Origin: JAYOEY01 sp038116945
GTDB lineage: Bacteria > Pseudomonadota > Alphaproteobacteria > MPNO01 > UBA2964
DNA: 64,000 nt
Reading direction: 5' to 3'
Assembly (NCBI GenBank): GCA_038116945.1
Contig: JAYOEY010000002.1
Coordinates: forward strand, 124,001-188,000
Position numbers and translations under genes: made by a program. The notes beneath the pieces are model-generated. The model ran no database searches, was not told the origin of the DNA, and saw nothing but the letters and a program-made list of their open reading frames with translations. Positions 33,166-41,300 of the stretch are shown here, one piece after another; positions within the stretch are counted from its first letter, which is position 1, and each line of letters starts with the position of its first letter.

Positions 33166-34770
33166 ATGAGCTATACAGACCTTCGCGATTATCTGGACGC
33201 GCTTGCCGCGCGGGACCTGCTTCACGTTATCGACGAAGAGGTCAACAAGGATACCGAGCTGGTGCCGCTGGTGCGGCTGCAGTTCCGCGGCCTCGCCGAA
33301 TCCGACCGCAAGGCGTTCTGGTTCAGAAACGTAACGGATGCGCGCGGCAGGAAATATGACGGTTCCGTCGCGCTCGGTTCGCTGGGCTCGTCGCGTACCA
33401 TCTACGGCGCGGCAATGGGCGTCGGGCCCGACGGGATCGGCGCCAAATGGGCGAGCATCCAGGGCAATCACCTGAAGCCGGAACCGGTCGACCGCGCCGA
33501 AGCGCCGGTCAAGGAAGTCGTCATCACCGGCGATATCGGGGACGGGATCGATATATTTCCGCACCTGATCTCGACGCCCGGTTTCGATCCGTCGCCGTTT
33601 GTCACAGCCGGCGTCTGGGTGACGCGCGATCCGGAGACCGGCGCCTACAATCTCGGCATCTATCGCGGCATGATCAAGGCGCCCGACCGGATCGGCTGCG
33701 CCACCGACGTCTCGACCCAGCATCTCGCCATCCAGTGGGAAAAGGCGCGGCGCATGGGCAAGCCGCTCGAGGTCGCGGTGTTTCTCGGCGGCCCGCCCTC
33801 TCTGCTGCTGGCCGCCGCCAGCAAGGTGCCTTACGGGGTCGACGAGTACGGCGTTGCCGGCGCGCTCAACGATGCGCCGATCCCGGTCGTCCAGGCGGAG
33901 ACAGTCGATGTCATGGTGCCTGCCAACGCCGAGATCGTAATCGAGGGCATCATCCCGACCGATTTTCTCGAGCCCGAGGCGCCGTTCGGCGAGGCCAGCG
34001 GCTATCTCGGCCCGCGCAAGATGGAAAAGGTGCTGGAGGTCAGGGCCATCACCCATCGCAAACAGCCGGTCTATCAGGGCATCGTCAGCGAATTTCCGCC
34101 GTCGGAAAGCACGGTGATGCGCAAGGCGGCGTTCGACGGCATCTATACCAACCATCTGCGCAACGCCTGCAACATCCCGTCGGTCACCCAGGTCGCCTGT
34201 CACGAGATGGCGAGCTGCAACATGATGTTCGTGATTCAGCTCGATCGGCCCGAACTCGGCCAGCCCTGGCAGGCGCTCCGGGCGGCGGCGGCGTTCGACG
34301 CATCGCTCGGTAAGCTCTTCATCGCGGTGGATTCGGACGTCGATCCGAACTCGATGGACGCCATATTGTGGGCGCTCTCCTATTCGATGCAGCCGCACCG
34401 CGACGCCGAGATCATTCGCGGCAAGGTGCCGCGGCTCGATCCTTCCATCGCGCCGAGCGACGACCGGCGCCAGATGCTCTATCCCGACGGGGAGGGATCG
34501 TCCTCGATCCTGATCAATGCCTGCCGAGAGCATCCCTACCTGCCGGTGTCGCTGCCGCGCGAGGATTTCATGATCGACGCGAAGGCGCGCTGGGAACGGC
34601 TCGGCCTGCCGCCGCTCGATCTGCAATCGCCGTGGCACGGATACCCGCTCTCCGCCTGGACGGAAGAAAATGCCGACGAGGCCGAGAAGGCCGTGACCGG
34701 CCGCTATTTCGAGACCGGCGAAAAGCTCAAGGGCAGGCGAGAGCCGACCGGGGATGGCCAGACTGACTAA
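33166..34770 (+). CDS. UbiD family prenyl-FMN-dependent decarboxylase
   Basis: A 534-residue protein from the ATG at 33166 (AGAGGAAA upstream). The UbiD fold shows SYTDLRDYLDALAARDLLHV at the start, GVWVTRDPETGAYNLGIYRG, EAPFGEASGYLG (the E-x-P-F-x-E motif around the catalytic Glu) and QVACHEMASCNM. UbiD enzymes reversibly (de)carboxylate aromatic or alpha,beta-unsaturated acids with prenylated FMN made by UbiX, which is not in this window. A second UbiD lies at 47.5 kb, so the organism carries paralogues with probably different aromatic substrates. Confidence 0.93.
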   Translation: MSYTDLRDYLDALAARDLLHVIDEEVNKDTELVPLVRLQFRGLAESDRKAFWFRNVTDARGRKYDGSVALGSLGSSRTIYGAAMGVGPDGIGAKWASIQGNHLKPEPVDRAEAPVKEVVITGDIGDGIDIFPHLISTPGFDPSPFVTAGVWVTRDPETGAYNLGIYRGMIKAPDRIGCATDVSTQHLAIQWEKARRMGKPLEVAVFLGGPPSLLLAAASKVPYGVDEYGVAGALNDAPIPVVQAETVDVMVPANAEIVIEGIIPTDFLEPEAPFGEASGYLGPRKMEKVLEVRAITHRKQPVYQGIVSEFPPSESTVMRKAAFDGIYTNHLRNACNIPSVTQVACHEMASCNMMFVIQLDRPELGQPWQALRAAAAFDASLGKLFIAVDSDVDPNSMDAILWALSYSMQPHRDAEIIRGKVPRLDPSIAPSDDRRQMLYPDGEGSSSILINACREHPYLPVSLPREDFMIDAKARWERLGLPPLDLQSPWHGYPLSAWTEENADEAEKAVTGRYFETGEKLKGRREPTGDGQTD

Positions 34771-34793
34771 CCGAGCAACGGACTGAACGGGCG

Positions 34794-35861
34794 ATGGACT
34801 CGGTTACCCAGTTCGCGCTCGGCGCGGGCGTCGGCGCCGCGGTTCTCGGGCGCGCCGTCGGGCCGCGCAAAGCCGCGCTGGTCGGCGGCGTGCTGGGAAC
34901 GCTGCCCGATCTCGACGTGTACTTCCCGTATGAGAACCCGGTCGATTCCTTCACGCTTCATCGCGGGCCCAGCCATTCGCTGTTCGTCCAGGCGGCGGTG
35001 ACGCCGGTCCTCGGCGAAGCGATCCGCCTGATGTTCCGCGATTTGCGCGACCGGCGGGTGCTGGTGTGGGTTGCGGTCTATCTGTGTCTCGCGACGCACG
35101 CGCTGCTCGACGCGATGACGATATACGGTACGCGCATCTTCTGGCCGTTCTGGACCGAACCGATCGGCATCGGGTCCGTCTTTATCATCGATCCGCTCTA
35201 CACCATCCCGCTGCTGGTCGCGATGGTCTGGGCATTCAGCATCGGGGGCTGGTCAGCGCGTTTCCAGCGCTGTCTTTCGGTCGCGCTTGTCCTGTCGACC
35301 GCCTATCTCGGCTGGACGGCGGCGGCGCAGCAAGTAATGCGGGGCAAGGCGGAGGCACTGTTTGCCGGCGCAGCGCCCCTGCTGGTCACGCCGACGCCGT
35401 TCAATTCGGTTCTGTGGAAGGTGACGGCGGTCTCGCCCGACAGCTATTTCAATGCCTATCTGAACGTGTTTGGCGACGCGGCGGGGACGACGATCTATCG
35501 CCATCCGCGCCGCCCGTCCGGTCTTGCCTGTCCGGAAGGGATCGAGCTGTTCGACCGGCTGGCGGCATTCAGCAAGGGGTTCTACAGGATCGATCGCGCC
35601 GGCGACGATATCCTGATCGCCGATCTGCGGATGGGGATGACGCCCAACTACGTGTTCCGCTTTCGCGTTGCGACGCAGCAGGGCGACCGGGCGGTGCCGG
35701 CGGCGCCGAAACGGGTGTTTTCCGAGCGGCGCAGGGAAGAGGGCGATCTCGACTGGCTGTTCGCAAGAATGGCAGGAGGGAACACGATGCGACTGGCGGA
35801 GCGCATCCATGCGTTGGCCGGAACTGCAGCCGCGGGTCAGCAGAAAAAATCTGTCTGCTGA
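34794..35861 (+). CDS. membrane-bound metal-dependent hydrolase (YdjM/DUF457 family)
   Basis: A 355-residue protein. The N-terminal half holds about five membrane segments with the DUF457 signature: an early GVGAAVLGRAVGPRKAALVG, then LHRGPSHSLFVQA (His, Arg, His) and YLCLATHALLDAMTIYGTR (His and Asp, likely metal ligands). The C-terminal 140 residues are soluble. Family members are thought to act on phospholipids; the reaction is poorly defined. It starts 24 bases after the UbiD gene and may be co-transcribed, though a functional link is not obvious. Confidence 0.83.
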   Translation: MDSVTQFALGAGVGAAVLGRAVGPRKAALVGGVLGTLPDLDVYFPYENPVDSFTLHRGPSHSLFVQAAVTPVLGEAIRLMFRDLRDRRVLVWVAVYLCLATHALLDAMTIYGTRIFWPFWTEPIGIGSVFIIDPLYTIPLLVAMVWAFSIGGWSARFQRCLSVALVLSTAYLGWTAAAQQVMRGKAEALFAGAAPLLVTPTPFNSVLWKVTAVSPDSYFNAYLNVFGDAAGTTIYRHPRRPSGLACPEGIELFDRLAAFSKGFYRIDRAGDDILIADLRMGMTPNYVFRFRVATQQGDRAVPAAPKRVFSERRREEGDLDWLFARMAGGNTMRLAERIHALAGTAAAGQQKKSVC

Positions 35862-35896
35862 GGGTATCCTTCCCCAGGGTTTTACCCCCTCGCTTG

Positions 35897-35920
35897 CCCT
35901 CCCCCGTTCACGGGGGAGGG
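35897..35920. repeat. C-rich/G-rich palindromic intergenic repeat
   Basis: CCCTCCCCCG and CGGGGGAGGG pair perfectly over ten bases with loop TTCA, between convergent genes. Flanking ACCCCCT and AGGGGTG can extend the structure. The type is common in proteobacterial intergenic space and may act as a terminator. Confidence 0.6.
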
Positions 35921-35945
35921 TAGGGGTGGGGTGACTGCCGATTGC

Positions 35946-36725
35946 TTATGCGTCGTAGCCCGGATTCACCCGGTCCAGCATCCTGAGCAGCGACTCCCAG
36001 CCGCTGGGGCGTTCCTTCGTTACGACGGCGTCGCGCTCGAACTGCTGGGCGGTATGTTCGAGCAGATTGTCGGACAGGTGGATGATCTTGCCCCCGGCCT
36101 GCATGACGGCAAGCTGCGTCTTGCAGGCTTTCTCCATCGCATACATTTCCTTGAAGGCCGATGCGATGGTGCCGGCGCACACCAGCAGCCCGTGATTGCG
36201 CAGCACCAGATAGTTTTTGTCGCCGAGGTCGCGCACCAGCCGTTCGCGCTCGTCGAGATCCTGCGCCTTGCCTTCGAAATCGTGATAGGCGGTGCGCTTG
36301 TGAAACCGTGTCGCCTTCTGGAACCAGGGCTGCAGCCCTTCCTCCATGGTCGAGATCGCCATTCCCGCCACGGTGTGGGTGTGGAGGACGCATTTGGCGT
36401 CATGCCGCGCCGCGTGGATGGCCGAATGAATGACGAAGCCCGCCGGGTTGATGACGTGATCCGTGTCGGAAACGATATTGCCGTCGAGATCGACCTTCAC
36501 CAGGCTCGACGCGGTGATTTCGCTGAAATGCATGCCGTACGGGTTGAGCAGAAAATGTTCTGCCGCCCCCGGCGCGCGGACCGAGATATGGGTGGCGAAC
36601 AGATCGTCCATGTCGAAATGCGCGACCAGCCGGTAACAGGCGGCAAGCTCGACGCGAACCTGCCATTCCTCGTCGGTCATCGGTGCGGTTTCGTGGAGTT
36701 TACGGATCACGGGTTCTGCGCACAT
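35946..36725 (-). CDS. class II aldolase/adducin family protein
   Basis: A 259-residue protein. The ATG at 36725 has GGAGG five bases upstream, which favours it over the ATG four codons earlier. The zinc site is visible as LHTHTVAGM (HxH) and the later LRNHGLLVC His, with an acidic residue between them. Family members cleave fuculose-phosphate, rhamnulose-phosphate, or 4-carboxy-4-hydroxy-2-oxoadipate-like aldols, or decarboxylate hydroxyaromatic acids. The substrate is unknown. It is divergent from the hydroxycinnamoyl-CoA-type crotonase. Confidence 0.87.
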   Translation of the reverse strand: MCAEPVIRKLHETAPMTDEEWQVRVELAACYRLVAHFDMDDLFATHISVRAPGAAEHFLLNPYGMHFSEITASSLVKVDLDGNIVSDTDHVINPAGFVIHSAIHAARHDAKCVLHTHTVAGMAISTMEEGLQPWFQKATRFHKRTAYHDFEGKAQDLDERERLVRDLGDKNYLVLRNHGLLVCAGTIASAFKEMYAMEKACKTQLAVMQAGGKIIHLSDNLLEHTAQQFERDAVVTKERPSGWESLLRMLDRVNPGYDA

Positions 36726-36849
36726 GGAAGCCTCCATTCGTTCAGGGTTTTCGAAAGTCTAGGGGCCGCCTTGAACCCCGTCAATTTGACAGGGTTTTGT
36801 GCGAGGCATAAACAGGAAAAACACAAACCAACCCCAATGGGAGGCAGAC

Positions 36850-37776
36850 ATGGCACGGGCACCGGCAAAGAAAGCAGCAAAAAAGACAGCAAAGAAATCG
36901 GCCAGGAAGGCGGTTGCCAAACGAGCGCCGAGCAAGGCCGCACCGAAGGATCCGGTCTTCGAGACCTGCCTGATCGAACGCCAGGGCGGCATCACCTTCC
37001 TGATCATGAACCGCCCCGAAAAGCGCAACGCGATGAGCCCGCAGCTCCACATGGACATGAGCGATGCGCTCGATTATCTGGCGATCGATCCCAGGACCGA
37101 GGTGCTGATCCTGACCGGGGCCGGCAAGGCGTTCAGCGCGGGTCAGGATATCCGGCTGTATTTCCGCGGCACCAACGACGATCCTGCGGCGCGTCACCGC
37201 GCGCGGATGGCGTCGAACCAGTGGCGCTGGCAAAAGCTGTCTCGCTTCCCCAAACCGACCATCGCGATGGTCAACGGGTTCTGCTTCGGCGGCGCGTTCA
37301 CCCAGGTCAGCGCCTGCGATTTCGCCATCGCGGCCAATGACGCGACGTTCGGCCTCTCGGAAGTCAACTGGGGCATCCTGCCGGGCGGCATCGTCAGCTG
37401 GAACGTCACCCAGATGATGAATTTGCGGAACGCGCTCTATTACGGCATCACCGGCGAGCCGTTCAACGGCAAGCGCGCGGTCGAAATCGGCATGGTCAAC
37501 AAGTCGGTGCCGAAGGCGAAGCTCAAGGCCGAAACCGTCAAGCTGGCGAAACTGCTTCAGCAGAAGAGCCCGGCGGCGGTGCGCTACACCAAGGAAGCGA
37601 TCCGCGCCGTACGCTTCATGAACGAGCCGGAAGCGGCCGATTACCTCAACGCCAAGTCGGACGCGCTCAAATGGAACGATCGCGAGGACGGCCGCAACGA
37701 GGGCATGCGCCAGTTCCTCGACGAGAAGACCTACCGTCCCGGTCTCGGCCACTTCAAGCGCAAGAAAGCCCAGTAA
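36850..37776 (+). CDS. hydroxycinnamoyl-CoA hydratase/lyase-like crotonase with Lys/Ala-rich N-terminal tail
   Basis: A 308-residue protein with GGGAGG upstream of the ATG. Residues 2-35 are an Ala/Lys-rich tail (ARAPAKKAAKKTAKKSARK ...) like the C-terminal tails of histone H1 or AlgP, fused to a full crotonase. The core closely matches feruloyl/p-hydroxycinnamoyl-CoA hydratase-lyase: MNRPEKRNAMSP, VNGFCFGGAFTQVSACDFAI, FGLSEVNWGILPGG (with the catalytic Glu) and a late MRQFLDEKTYRPGL. That enzyme converts feruloyl-CoA to vanillin and acetyl-CoA. The tail could bind nucleic acid or polyanions, or be non-functional. It precedes a CMD family gene by 25 bases. Confidence 0.85.
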   Translation: MARAPAKKAAKKTAKKSARKAVAKRAPSKAAPKDPVFETCLIERQGGITFLIMNRPEKRNAMSPQLHMDMSDALDYLAIDPRTEVLILTGAGKAFSAGQDIRLYFRGTNDDPAARHRARMASNQWRWQKLSRFPKPTIAMVNGFCFGGAFTQVSACDFAIAANDATFGLSEVNWGILPGGIVSWNVTQMMNLRNALYYGITGEPFNGKRAVEIGMVNKSVPKAKLKAETVKLAKLLQQKSPAAVRYTKEAIRAVRFMNEPEAADYLNAKSDALKWNDREDGRNEGMRQFLDEKTYRPGLGHFKRKKAQ

Positions 37777-37801
37777 AAAAGTACCAAGGAGAAGAAAGCC
37801 G

Positions 37802-38335
37802 ATGGCCCGCGTTCCCCTGATAGACGACGTCCAGCAGCCCGAACTGTCCGCGCTGTGCGACAAGCTTCGCGCCGGGCGGATCGGCGAGCTGATCAATGTC
37901 TACCGGATCCTGCTCAACAGTCCGGAAATGGCCGAGGCCTGGTACGACTATATGAACGCGGTGCGCTGGGGGAACGGCGTATCCGGGCGTCTGCGGGAAA
38001 TCGTCATCATTCGCATCGCCTATGTGAATGACGTGCCCTATGTGCTGGGTCAGCACGTGCCGAAGCTGGCCGAAGCCGAGGGCATGACCATGGCGGAATG
38101 CGACGCGCTGGCGGACTGGGAAAAATCCGACCTGTTCTCCGATGCCGAACGCGCCGCGCTCGCCTATGCCGACGCGATGACGAAACAGGTCAAGGTGCCG
38201 GACGAGATCTACGACCCGCTGCGCGACCATTACGACGACAAGACCATCGTCGAGCTGTCGATCATCGTCGGCGCCTACAACATGCATAACCGCGTGTTCA
38301 CGGCGCTCAGGATCGATCCCGAACCGGGAACCTGA
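37802..38335 (+). CDS. carboxymuconolactone decarboxylase family protein
   Basis: A 177-residue helical protein with GGAG upstream. The CMD core is GNGVSGRLREIVIIRIAYVNDVPYVLGQH ... LAYADAMTKQVKVPD ... YDDKTIVELSIIVGAYN. It keeps the His of the family motif (GQHVPKLAEAEG) but has no CxxC, so it is not an AhpD peroxidase. It is in an operon with the crotonase upstream and ends at a bidirectional terminator. Confidence 0.85.
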   Translation: MARVPLIDDVQQPELSALCDKLRAGRIGELINVYRILLNSPEMAEAWYDYMNAVRWGNGVSGRLREIVIIRIAYVNDVPYVLGQHVPKLAEAEGMTMAECDALADWEKSDLFSDAERAALAYADAMTKQVKVPDEIYDPLRDHYDDKTIVELSIIVGAYNMHNRVFTALRIDPEPGT

Positions 38336-38356
38336 AGCCGGGCCGCTCTCTAAAAA

Positions 38357-38390
38357 AAAGGCCGCGGGCGAACCCGCGGCCTTTCCTTTT
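38357..38390. terminator. bidirectional intrinsic terminator
   Basis: AAAGGCCGCGGG and CCCGCGGCCTTT form a 12-bp stem with loop CGAA. On the plus strand it is followed by CCTTTT; on the minus strand by eight T (38352-38359 are A). It lies between the convergent CMD-family and molybdenum hydroxylase genes, and serves both. Confidence 0.88.
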
Positions 38391-38406
38391 CCAGGGACGA
38401 TGGACC

Positions 38407-40578
38407 CTAGGCTTTCAGAGCCTCCAGCACGCGTTCCGGCGTGAACGGCATGTGATAGAGCCGCTTGCCGGTCAGCGCGTGGAAGGCGTTGGCGATGGCG
38501 GCCGACAGGAACGGGTTGCCGATCTCGCCGAGGCCGGTGGGCCGCGCCTCGCTTGGCACGAAATCGACCTCGATGGTCTCCGGCGATTCCGACATGCGAA
38601 GCAGCTCGTAATCGTGGAAGTTGGACTGCTCCACAACGCCGTTTTTCACCGTGGCGCGTTCCTTGAGCACGCTGGAGATGCCCCATATCACGCCGCTTTC
38701 GATGTTGCGGCGTGCCGCCTCGGGCTGGACCACCGTGCCGCCATGGACCGAGACCCAGACGTTATGGACGCGGATCTTGCCGGTCCGGCGGTCGAGCGAA
38801 ATTTCGACCACCCCGGCGCCGACCGAACCCGACCGCTCCGACACCGAGAAGCCCAGCGCCCGACCTTCCGGGCGCTTGCGTTTCCAGTCGGACATTTTTT
38901 CCACCCGGTCGAACGTCGCCTTCGCCTTGGCGGTCAGCGCGAGACGCTGGCGGCGGAACTCGATCGGATCCTGCCTTTCCTTCTCCGCCATCTCGTCGAT
39001 GAGGCCTTCGATGGCGAACAGGTTGAAGGGATGGGCGACCGCCCGCCAGTGCTTGAGGCGGATGCCGTGCGATGGGCCGCGCTGGTGCACGTCCTGGTTC
39101 GGGATGCCGTAATAGGAATCCAGCTTGATCCCGCCATAGGTCAGGTTGCCGCCGTCGCCGATCACGCAGTGACGCCAGCCCGAGACCTTGCCGTCCTTGT
39201 CCAGCGCCGCTTCGAGGCATTGCAGCGTCTGCGGACGCAGCATGGCGAACTTGAGATCCTCTTCGCGGGTCCAGATCATCTTCACCGGCTTGCCGATCTC
39301 GCGCGCGATCTCCGCCGCCTCGATCGTAAAGTCGGTGTTTGACCGGCGGCCGAAACCGCCGCCCAGATACATCTGGTGATGGATGACCTGGCCGGTCTTG
39401 AGGCCCAGCGCCTTCGCAATGAGCTGACGCGACCGTCCCGGCGCCTGGGTGCCTTCCCAGACCTCGGCGGTGCCGTCCGCATTGAACCGGGCGACGCCGT
39501 TCAACGGTTCCATCTGGGCGTGATAGGCGAAATCGCTGCGGAAATCGGCCTTGTAGGTCTTCGCGGCGGCAGCGAACGCGCCGTCGGGATCGCCCTTCTT
39601 TGCGACCTGCTTGGTCTTGGCCGACTTGTCCGCGGCGATCTTCGGATAGGTCTTGTCCAGCGTGACGACCGAATCGAACCCTTCCGATTTCGCCCCGCTG
39701 CGCCAGTTGACCTTGAGCGCTTCGCGCGCCGCGATCACGTGCTCGAACGTATCCGCGACGACAGCGACCCCGGACTTGAGCTTTACGATGCCGCTGACGC
39801 CCTTGAGCGCGCGGACTGCCGCATCGTTCCAGCTGACCGGCTGCGCACCCTGAACCGGCGCGTGGACGGTCGAGGCGTAGACCATTCCGGGAAGCTGCAC
39901 GTCCATCGAGTACTGGCCCGATCCGTTCACCTTTTCCGGAATGTCGCGGCGTTCGACGGATTTGCCGATCAGGCGGAACTGGGCAGGCTTCTTCAGATCG
40001 GCCTTCGACACGGCCGGCATTTCCGCCGGTACCCTGGCAAAGGATGCGATCTCGCCATAGCTCATGCGCCGGCCCGACGCCTTGTGTACGACCATGTTTG
40101 GCTCGGTCGAAAGCTCGGCTGCGGAAACGCCCCATTTCTGCGCGGCCGCATCGAGCAGGACCTTGCGGACCTGCGCGCCGGCGGTGCGCATCTGGTTGAA
40201 ATAAAGCATGACCGCCCGGCTGCCGACGATCGCCATGCTGCGGCGGCCGCGGGCTTCGTAGCCGTAGGTATTCGGATCGGCCGGCGCCATTTCCAGCGTC
40301 ACCTTGTTCCAGTCGGCATCGAGTTCCTCGGCGAGCGCGATCGGCACGCCGGTCATCGATCCCTGTCCCATCTCGGCGGCGGGCGTCAGGATGGTGATCA
40401 GGTCGTCGGCGGAGATGCGCACCCAGGCGCCGATCTCCTTGCCGGTTTTCGCGGCCTGGGCGGGCGAGACGAGGCTGAGCCCCTTCGGCCCCACGGCGAT
40501 GGCGAATGTCAGGCCGCCGGCTCCCGTCAGGAAGCCGCGGCGCGAAACCTGAATTTTCTTTTTCTCAAGAAACGTCAT
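38407..40578 (-). CDS. molybdenum hydroxylase large subunit (isoquinoline 1-oxidoreductase beta-like)
   Basis: A 723-residue xanthine-dehydrogenase-family subunit that binds the molybdopterin cofactor. A twin-arginine signal is present at about residues 12-30 (SRRGFLTGAGGLTFAIAVG), so it is probably exported to the periplasm folded with its cofactor. Cofactor segments include GQGSMTGVPIALAEEL, YLGGGFGRRSNTDFT and a late GLGEIGNPFLSAAIANA with the Glu near the Mo site. It hydroxylates an N-heterocycle or oxidises an aldehyde. It follows its 2Fe-2S subunit by four bases, and no FAD subunit is present, as in the IorAB pair. Confidence 0.92.
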   Translation of the reverse strand: MTFLEKKKIQVSRRGFLTGAGGLTFAIAVGPKGLSLVSPAQAAKTGKEIGAWVRISADDLITILTPAAEMGQGSMTGVPIALAEELDADWNKVTLEMAPADPNTYGYEARGRRSMAIVGSRAVMLYFNQMRTAGAQVRKVLLDAAAQKWGVSAAELSTEPNMVVHKASGRRMSYGEIASFARVPAEMPAVSKADLKKPAQFRLIGKSVERRDIPEKVNGSGQYSMDVQLPGMVYASTVHAPVQGAQPVSWNDAAVRALKGVSGIVKLKSGVAVVADTFEHVIAAREALKVNWRSGAKSEGFDSVVTLDKTYPKIAADKSAKTKQVAKKGDPDGAFAAAAKTYKADFRSDFAYHAQMEPLNGVARFNADGTAEVWEGTQAPGRSRQLIAKALGLKTGQVIHHQMYLGGGFGRRSNTDFTIEAAEIAREIGKPVKMIWTREEDLKFAMLRPQTLQCLEAALDKDGKVSGWRHCVIGDGGNLTYGGIKLDSYYGIPNQDVHQRGPSHGIRLKHWRAVAHPFNLFAIEGLIDEMAEKERQDPIEFRRQRLALTAKAKATFDRVEKMSDWKRKRPEGRALGFSVSERSGSVGAGVVEISLDRRTGKIRVHNVWVSVHGGTVVQPEAARRNIESGVIWGISSVLKERATVKNGVVEQSNFHDYELLRMSESPETIEVDFVPSEARPTGLGEIGNPFLSAAIANAFHALTGKRLYHMPFTPERVLEALKA

Positions 40579-40582
40579 TGGA

Positions 40583-41035
40583 TCAGCCCTCCTTCGCGGC
40601 GCGTTGGATCGCGGCGACGATCCGCGTGTATGTGCCGCAACGGCAGATGTTTCCGTCCATGTGACGGACGATCTCGTCCCGCGTCGGATTCTTGTTGGAG
40701 GCGAGCAGTTCGGCGGCCTTCATGATCTGACCCGACTGGCAGTAGCCGCACTGGGGCACTTGCTCGGCGATCCAGGCTTTCTGAAGCGCGTGTGACGAGT
40801 CCGGGGACAGGCCCTCGATCGTCTTGATCTGCTTGCCGCCGACCTCGGAAACGGCCGTCTGGCACGAGCGCACCGCCTTGCCGTCCACATGGACCGTGCA
40901 GGCGCCGCACAGTCCCGCGCCGCAGCCGTACTTGGTGCCGGTCATCTTCAAATGTTCGCGGATCACCCACAGAAGGGGCGTATCGGGCTCCGCCTCGACC
41001 GAGGCGGGTTTGCCGTTGATCGTAAAGGCAACCAT
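40583..41035 (-). CDS. 2Fe-2S subunit of molybdenum hydroxylase
   Basis: A 150-residue protein with GGGAGGT just before the ATG at 41035; the earlier ATG at 41131 lacks such a site. Two 2Fe-2S clusters: a plant-ferredoxin type (CGAGLCGACTVHVDGK) and a C-terminal four-helix type (CGYCQSGQIMKAAELL, NICRCGTYTRI). It carries electrons from the molybdenum subunit to an acceptor, probably a cytochrome, since no FAD subunit is encoded. Lacking a signal peptide, it would travel with the Tat-exported large subunit. Confidence 0.95.
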   Translation of the reverse strand: MVAFTINGKPASVEAEPDTPLLWVIREHLKMTGTKYGCGAGLCGACTVHVDGKAVRSCQTAVSEVGGKQIKTIEGLSPDSSHALQKAWIAEQVPQCGYCQSGQIMKAAELLASNKNPTRDEIVRHMDGNICRCGTYTRIVAAIQRAAKEG

Positions 41036-41300
41036 GGGACCTCCCTTTGAAAAAGTTTCGGTTATGTCGAAGATCGTGCGGCTTTCCGCATCGTTGGGAA
41101 GAAGCGTATGACCGAATAATCGGCCTGTCATCAGGATTCAGAACCCGCAATCCGGACCTTTCGTCAAACAATCGATTGCGTTCGAAATTCCCGTATCGAT
41201 TACGGAAATTTCCGGTGCAAAACTTTCCCGCCGCCTGCCTCGACGCTCTGCCGCATCCGCGATAAAACAGGGCAAACCGGCCTCAAGAAGGATGTATCCG

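Noticed and set aside
24216..35920. CRISPR array
   Set aside because: The palindromes are isolated, of different sequence and not regularly spaced, and no cas gene is present.
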